DNA of 10,685 bases. Source: Solobacterium sp. (GTDB lineage Bacteria; Bacillota_I; Bacilli_A; Erysipelotrichales; Erysipelotrichaceae). A program made the translations under genes and the position numbers. The notes below the pieces were generated by a model, which was given only the letters and a program-made list of their open reading frames with translations, did no database searches and had not been told where the DNA came from. Positions 7,050-10,685 of this stretch are shown here, in pieces; within the stretch, counting starts at the first letter, position 1; each line of letters opens with the position of its first letter. Location: contig JAEEPV010000139.1 of assembly GCA_016284975.1 (NCBI GenBank), forward strand, positions 1 to 10,685, in the 5' to 3' direction.

Positions 7050-7077
7050 AAAAAAAGCAGACCGTTCAAGTCTGCTT
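7050..7077 (-). terminator. Rho-independent terminator of ftsAZ
   Basis: Minus-strand stem AAGCAGAC / GTCTGCTT (8 bp, 7-base loop at 7063-7069) followed by a run of T residues, located 24 bases after the ftsZ stop codon. It isolates ftsZ from the metNIQ unit downstream. Confidence 0.93.
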
Positions 7078-7100
7078 CGTATAATCGTTTATGACTGAGA

Positions 7101-8192
7101 TCAGCTGCGGTGGAAGAATGCCGGAATTCCGTCATCTTCTTCCTCAGCACCACCGAAGGATCCAAATCCGAATCCGTCATCCTGTGCCATCGAGATACCG
7201 CTTCCCATCGGGCTGGCTGCGATAGCCGGTCCGTCACTCGGAATAAGATCCGGTTTCGGAAGATCGAAGCCCGTTGCGATGACCGTAACGATGATTGCTT
7301 CACCGATCTTATCGTTGATTGCAACACCGAAGATGATGTCAATATCGGAACCTGCCGCATCACGGATGTAATCGACTGCTTCCTGCGCATCGTATGCGCT
7401 CATGGAAGAACCACCGGTAACATTGACGATTGCGGACTTCGCACCCGTGATCTGTGCTTCAAGCAGCGGTGACTGAATTGCCTTTTCCGCAGCTTCCTGT
7501 GCCTTGTTATCACCCTGTGCCATACCGATACCGATCAGTGCACTTCCCTGACCTTCCATAACGGACTTGATATCCGCGAAGTCGAGGTTGATGATCGCCG
7601 GTACTGCAATCAGGTCAGTTATGGTCTGTACACCCTGACGGAGAATGTTATCTGCTTCTTTGAATGCATCTTCGAACGGAATATGACCGATGACCTCAAG
7701 AACCTTGTTGTTGGAGATGATGATCAGTGAGTCAACATATTCCTTCAGCTGTTCCAGACCCTGCTCGGCCTGAATCATGCGCTTTCTTCCTTCAAAGTTA
7801 AACGGTTTTGTAACAATACCTACAGTCAGGCATCCGAGTTCCTTCGCGATCTTCGCAAACAGCGGAGAAGCACCGGTACCGGTTCCGCCGCCAAGACCTG
7901 CGGTAAGGAATACCATGTCGGTTCCTTCCATAGCCTTACGGATATCATCTTCACTTTCAACTGCAGCTCTGCGGCCGTTGTCCGGATTTCCGCCGGCACC
8001 AAGACCTGCCTTGCCGAGCTGGATCTTGTTCTGTACCGGAGATACATCAAGTGCCTGAAGGTCTGTATTCGCGATATAGAACTCTACACCCTGAACACCT
8101 TCCTGAACCATTCGGTTAACCGCGTTTCCGCCGGCACCGCCGATTCCGAACACTTTTATTCTCGCTACCTGGTTATACATTAAATCTGCCAT
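7101..8192 (-). CDS. ftsZ: Cell division GTPase FtsZ
   Basis: A 363-residue tubulin-like GTPase that polymerises into the Z-ring at midcell. The N-terminal nucleotide-binding domain shows [13 protein letters not shown] (16-28), NTDLQAL (42-48) and the signature GGGTGTG (101-107). The T7 synergy loop NLDFADIKS (202-210), with Asp204 and Asp207, supplies the residues that activate GTP hydrolysis across the subunit interface. The globular core ends near 310. A short variable linker (about 312-350, rich in Gly, Ser and acidic residues) leads to the conserved C-terminal peptide DDGIPAFF (353-360), which binds FtsA and other partners. The ATG lies 16 bases after the ftsA stop; GGAAGAGGG in the gap serves as ribosome site. 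All functional motifs look intact. Confidence 0.98.
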   Translation of the reverse strand: MADLMYNQVARIKVFGIGGAGGNAVNRMVQEGVQGVEFYIANTDLQALDVSPVQNKIQLGKAGLGAGGNPDNGRRAAVESEDDIRKAMEGTDMVFLTAGLGGGTGTGASPLFAKIAKELGCLTVGIVTKPFNFEGRKRMIQAEQGLEQLKEYVDSLIIISNNKVLEVIGHIPFEDAFKEADNILRQGVQTITDLIAVPAIINLDFADIKSVMEGQGSALIGIGMAQGDNKAQEAAEKAIQSPLLEAQITGAKSAIVNVTGGSSMSAYDAQEAVDYIRDAAGSDIDIIFGVAINDKIGEAIIVTVIATGFDLPKPDLIPSDGPAIAASPMGSGISMAQDDGFGFGSFGGAEEEDDGIPAFFHRS

Positions 8193-8207
8193 ATATAGAC
8201 CCTCTTC

Positions 8208-9473
8208 CTACTTCTTCGCTTCGAAGAACATTCCTTTCAGTTTCTTGGAAATTGTTTCTTCTCCCGTATTGCCGAGTTCCTTCTTCTCCCGATACGAAAC
8301 GGATTTGATAAACGCATCCATGTCGAGACTGTTGTCGGTATATCCGGTTATCGGCTGTCTGTCCTTATAAGCGTAGAAAAGCCCGAGGCACGCTGATAAC
8401 CCTGCGTTTCGACCGCCGAGTGTTTCAGGAATATAATTCTTGACCTCGCACTTGAGCGCGTCCTGCAGTAACGATGAAAAACCCTGCATTTCGCCGCCCT
8501 CGCCTGTAATAATAACAGCAGTCTTTCCAGCTTGCAAGATTGGCCGGCATAATTTTTCAATGGACGCAACCCATCCTTCCGCTTTCGGACGGATGCATTC
8601 ACAGAGTTCTTTTTCCGTGATTTTGCGTGCATCGGAACCTTCCTGCCAGATGTAAACCGGATTGTTGCTGTAACGCTGCTTGGTCAGCTGGGCACTGTAT
8701 TTCACCAGCTCACAGGAATCCACAGTATTCAATCCATAGGTCTCCACAACTGCACCGGCAATAGTGCCGAGACCTTCATCCAGAATCATCGCAGAATTGA
8801 TCCGGCCGTGTGTGATCAGACCAAGCGTCGTATTCTCACGTTCCATCTTAAGTACGATCACATTCTGATCGACTGCCTGTTCAAACAGTGCTGCTTCCTT
8901 GGCTACCGCATAGATATCAAGATACAGATCCATGACATGCAGACAGGTCTGTTCCACACAGTCGACAAGATCAAAACTGAAGCGGCGGTCCGCACAGAGC
9001 AGATCGATATCGATCGTCAGCTCCGTTGCTTTTTCACCGATCGGAATACGGCGGCTGGAGATGCCGTTTACCGTATATTTCACGCATACGGTCTGAATCA
9101 GTGCATAGTTCTTTCCGATGTTGACCTGTTCTGCCTTGCGGATCGCGGCACGGATGTCCTCAATGGAAACCATGCCGTCATAACCCTGTACCATGACCGA
9201 TGACTTCAGTGAGTAGCGCTTCATATTCGCACTCGGCATTCCGAGAATGACACGTTCGATCTTGGCACTGATCATACGTTCGGCGTCGATGCACGCTTTA
9301 TTAATCGCGTTCATCACCGCTTCCGGATCTTCCACGCCCCGGGAGCTGATTCCCGAACACGGTATTCTCTCTACCTTTATAATATTGAATCGGGTGTTGA
9401 AGAACTCCCCGATAATCATGCGGACTTCATGATCAGATATTTCCAGTGCTGCATAAATCTGCTTATCGTTCAT
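8208..9473 (-). CDS. ftsA: Cell division protein FtsA, with divergent nucleotide-binding motifs
   Basis: A 421-residue actin-fold protein expected to anchor FtsZ to the membrane. The FtsA-specific SHS2 (1C) domain is visible at about 85-165: IRAAIRKAEQV, VKYTVNG, then GEKATELTIDIDLL. The C-terminal end (about 405-421, ISKKLKGMFFEAKK) is a basic amphipathic helix of the membrane-targeting type after a flexible linker. The ATPase motifs are unusual. Phosphate-1 reads ALEIS (9-13) instead of the usual DIG core. Phosphate-2 reads LKMEREN (208-214), with Lys209 and Glu211 where Asp and Gly normally sit. The adenosine motif ITGEGGEMQGF (322-332) is mostly kept. AAGGAG lies 8 bases before the ATG. 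It is the first gene of an ftsA-ftsZ operon, with no mur or divIB gene upstream. Its identity rests on the SHS2 domain, C-terminal helix and neighbour ftsZ. Confidence 0.92.
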   Translation of the reverse strand: MNDKQIYAALEISDHEVRMIIGEFFNTRFNIIKVERIPCSGISSRGVEDPEAVMNAINKACIDAERMISAKIERVILGMPSANMKRYSLKSSVMVQGYDGMVSIEDIRAAIRKAEQVNIGKNYALIQTVCVKYTVNGISSRRIPIGEKATELTIDIDLLCADRRFSFDLVDCVEQTCLHVMDLYLDIYAVAKEAALFEQAVDQNVIVLKMERENTTLGLITHGRINSAMILDEGLGTIAGAVVETYGLNTVDSCELVKYSAQLTKQRYSNNPVYIWQEGSDARKITEKELCECIRPKAEGWVASIEKLCRPILQAGKTAVIITGEGGEMQGFSSLLQDALKCEVKNYIPETLGGRNAGLSACLGLFYAYKDRQPITGYTDNSLDMDAFIKSVSYREKKELGNTGEETISKKLKGMFFEAKK

Positions 9474-9500
9474 GACAAAAACTCCTTGTGTAACGGCAAT

Positions 9501-9509
9501 ATTCTATCA
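9501..9509 (-). promoter_or_regulatory. Candidate extended -10 promoter for ftsAZ
   Basis: The minus strand reads TGATAGAAT (9501-9509), an extended -10 (TGn plus TAGAAT, 5 of 6), 27 bases before the ftsA start. No good -35 is seen at 16-18 bases; a TTGAGC lies 21 bases upstream. The extended element could suffice alone. Confidence 0.45.
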
Positions 9510-9578
9510 CAACAACTGCAGCTCTTCGCTCAAAAAACAGCAATCTCCTGCATTTCGCAAATCCGCTCTGTACTACGC

Positions 9579-9595
9579 TTCCATATGTTATGGAA
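9579..9595. repeat. Perfect 17-bp dyad between the ftsA and rpmB promoters
   Basis: TTCCATA-TGT-TATGGAA is a perfect inverted repeat with 7-bp arms and a 3-bp centre. It lies 12 bases upstream of the rpmB -35 and about 70 bases upstream of the ftsA -10. The symmetric, AT-rich form suggests a protein-binding operator and not a terminator, as no T-tract follows. The binding protein is unknown. Confidence 0.45.
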
Positions 9596-9607
9596 CAAAA
9601 GAATATA

Positions 9608-9636
9608 TTGCATTTGAAAATCAATCATGCTATTCT
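9608..9636 (+). promoter_or_regulatory. Extended -10 promoter of rpmB
   Basis: TTGCAT (9608-9613), a 17-base spacer, then TGCTATTCT, an extended -10 (TGn followed by TATTCT at 9631-9636). Transcription would start near 9643, leaving a short leader of about 26 bases before the rpmB ATG. Confidence 0.55.
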
Positions 9637-9668
9637 AGTCAAGCATTGTCAGAAATGGAGGTGTGGTC

Positions 9669-9887
9669 ATGTCCAGAGTTTGTGAGATTTCCGGAAAGAA
9701 ACCGATGTCAGGAAACAGACGTTCTCATTCCCTGCGCGCTACTCGCCGCAAGTGGAATGTCAACCTGCAGAAAGTTCATATTATGGTTGACGGCAAGCCT
9801 CAGACTGTTAAGGTCTCGGCGCGTGCTCTGAAAACGCTCAAAGGCGGCGCAAAAGCAAAGAAGACTGCAGCCCCTGTCGAAGGATAA
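9669..9887 (+). CDS. rpmB: 50S ribosomal protein L28
   Basis: A 72-residue basic protein of the large ribosomal subunit. It has the bacterial L28 pattern: [20 protein letters not shown] at the N-terminus, then [11 protein letters not shown], then [14 protein letters not shown]. One Cys (Cys5) is present, but the paired zinc-ribbon cysteines of some L28 forms are not, so this is the zinc-free type. I chose the ATG at 9669 because GGAGG lies 7 bases upstream; a GTG at 9663 would leave almost no spacer. It is the only plus-strand gene here, divergent from ftsA and convergent with thiN, and has its own promoter and terminator. The C-terminal tail is rich in Lys and Ala. Confidence 0.97.
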   Translation: MSRVCEISGKKPMSGNRRSHSLRATRRKWNVNLQKVHIMVDGKPQTVKVSARALKTLKGGAKAKKTAAPVEG

Positions 9888-9893
9888 GGAAAC

Positions 9894-9927
9894 TAAAAAA
9901 GGATTTCATTCTTGAAGTCCTTTTTTT
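9894..9927. terminator. Terminator between convergent rpmB and thiN, probably bidirectional
   Basis: AAAAAAGGATTTCA, a TTCT loop, then TGAAGTCCTTTTTTT forms a hairpin with one T-G wobble, flanked by an A-run on one side and a T-run on the other. It lies 6 bases after rpmB and 6 bases before the thiN stop codon, so it can serve both strands. Confidence 0.9.
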
Positions 9928-9933
9928 GTATCG

Positions 9934-10542
9934 TTAATCACTCGTCTGAACGACAAGCACCGATCCCCGATGTACAAAGATTTCACCGCTTTCGCCCGTC
10001 AGCTCATTGGAAAGACCGTACAGGTCTTTTTCATTTAATACCCGGTGATCCAGCTGATACTTGAATCCGTTCAGACTGATCTCACATTCATTCCCCGCAA
10101 ACAGCGACACATATTGATATCCGCTCTTCTGAATGCGGTGACTGCCTTCCCCAAACGCAACTGCGAAGTTTCTGTCATTTATCAGGACAACACGGTCCGG
10201 ATATTTGTAGCAGAGACGAATGTTTACGATCTCATGGTCCAGCCGGCCGCCGGTAGCTCCGACAATATAGATCATCCGATAACCCCGCCGGATTGCTTCA
10301 TCGACAGCCGCTTCACTGTCACTGTTATCCTTGACGGGATTCAGTTCGATCACCTCATCGCTGTACAGTTCGATCCAGCTCCGATCATTCTCCGATACGG
10401 AATCAAAGTCTCCGATGGAGAATGCCATGGGAAGCTTTTTCTTTGCGAGAAACAGCGCGCCCTTGTCCGCACCTATGTAATCCGCATTCTTGATTTCCGG
10501 TATTTTGTCCGCAAGCTTCAGGAAGATCACACAGTCACGCAA
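9934..10542 (-). CDS. thiN: Thiamine pyrophosphokinase
   Basis: A 202-residue enzyme transferring pyrophosphate from ATP to thiamine to make thiamine diphosphate. Motifs of the TPK family in order: ADKGA (25-29), GDFDS (44-48) with the metal-binding aspartates, KDNSDSEAA (71-79), and GATGGRLDHE (95-104). The C-terminal part (about 125-200) is the beta-rich B1-binding domain. The only workable start in frame is TTG at 10542, since a TGA lies three codons upstream (TGA-TGT-CAC-TTG); a GTG four codons later is an alternative. The start overlaps the rpe stop by 8 bases, so translation is probably coupled. The rpe-thiN order matches the rsgA-rpe-thiN operon known in Bacillus. Confidence 0.95.
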   Translation of the reverse strand: MRDCVIFLKLADKIPEIKNADYIGADKGALFLAKKKLPMAFSIGDFDSVSENDRSWIELYSDEVIELNPVKDNSDSEAAVDEAIRRGYRMIYIVGATGGRLDHEIVNIRLCYKYPDRVVLINDRNFAVAFGEGSHRIQKSGYQYVSLFAGNECEISLNGFKYQLDHRVLNEKDLYGLSNELTGESGEIFVHRGSVLVVQTSD

Positions 10543-10685
10543 GTGACATCACCGCCTCTTTGATATTCCCGCTGAAGATGTAGGAACCGGCTACCAGTAC
10601 ATCCGCACCGGCTTCTTTTACAAGTTTGCCGGTCGTTCCGTTGATTCCGCCGTCCACTTCAATATGTGCCTGAATCCCTTCCTCA
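10535..10685 (-). CDS. rpe: Ribulose-phosphate 3-epimerase, C-terminal fragment (cut by window edge)
   Basis: The last 49 complete codons of an open frame entering from the right edge, ending with TGA at 10535-10537. The sequence EVDGGIN, followed by AGADVLVAGSYIF, is the C-terminal phosphate-binding part of Rpe, a TIM-barrel enzyme interconverting ribulose 5-phosphate and xylulose 5-phosphate in the pentose phosphate pathway. The Asp of VDGG is the conserved catalytic aspartate of the family. Its tail overlaps the thiN start by 8 bases. Being partial, its length and start cannot be judged. Confidence 0.93.
   Translation of the reverse strand, partial: EEGIQAHIEVDGGINGTTGKLVKEAGADVLVAGSYIFSGNIKEAVMSLA

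Noticed and set aside
9663..9668. GTG start for rpmB two codons upstream
   Set aside because: It lies only 1 base after GGAGG, too close for initiation; the ATG at 9669 has proper spacing and fits L28 N-termini.

Overview
The window reads as a chromosomal segment of a low-to-mid GC Bacillota (Firmicutes), possibly an Erysipelotrichia-like lineage. Evidence: strong Shine-Dalgarno sites, a tRNA-sensing T-box leader, U-tract terminators, and the rpe-thiN pair convergent with rpmB, an arrangement known from Bacillus-type genomes. The class-level guess is inference only. There is no sign of phage, insertion sequence, CRISPR or tRNA/rRNA genes. Nearly everything except rpmB is on the minus strand, so read from right to left.

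Layout by increasing coordinate. (1) 1-3859, minus: a four-gene cluster transcribed from about 3890 towards 1. It holds a tandem-repeat membrane protein, a Nudix hydrolase of Ap4A-hydrolase type, a protein with a C39/papain-like cysteine protease signature behind a weak GNAT-like N-terminus, and a large secreted glucosaminidase (SH3-like and Ig-like domains) cut by the window edge. (2) 3908-6820, minus: the methionine ABC importer metN-metI-metQ. It is preceded by a complete T-box leader with an AUG specifier and a UGGU acceptor-binding bulge, and closed by a UUCG-loop terminator. (3) 6821-7049: a short non-coding stretch with several dyads. (4) 7050-9510, minus: a two-gene ftsA-ftsZ operon with its own terminator. 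(5) 9579-9927, plus: rpmB (ribosomal protein L28), divergent from ftsA, with a perfect 17-bp dyad between the two promoters and a terminator probably shared with the convergent thiN. (6) 9934-10685, minus: thiN (thiamine pyrophosphokinase) and the 3' end of rpe, overlapping by 8 bases.

Functional logic: the importer is controlled by transcription attenuation. Uncharged tRNA-Met should stabilise the antiterminator and switch on MetN/MetI/MetQ. FtsA and FtsZ form the cytokinetic ring; this FtsA has lost several canonical actin-fold phosphate-binding residues, whereas FtsZ looks fully functional. The 1-3859 cluster ends in a peptidoglycan hydrolase and may be envelope-related, but what its first three genes do together is not known. 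No clear novel system is evident. The points most worth checking are the degenerate FtsA, the C39-like protein and its cluster, the Met T-box on metNIQ and the ftsA/rpmB dyad.
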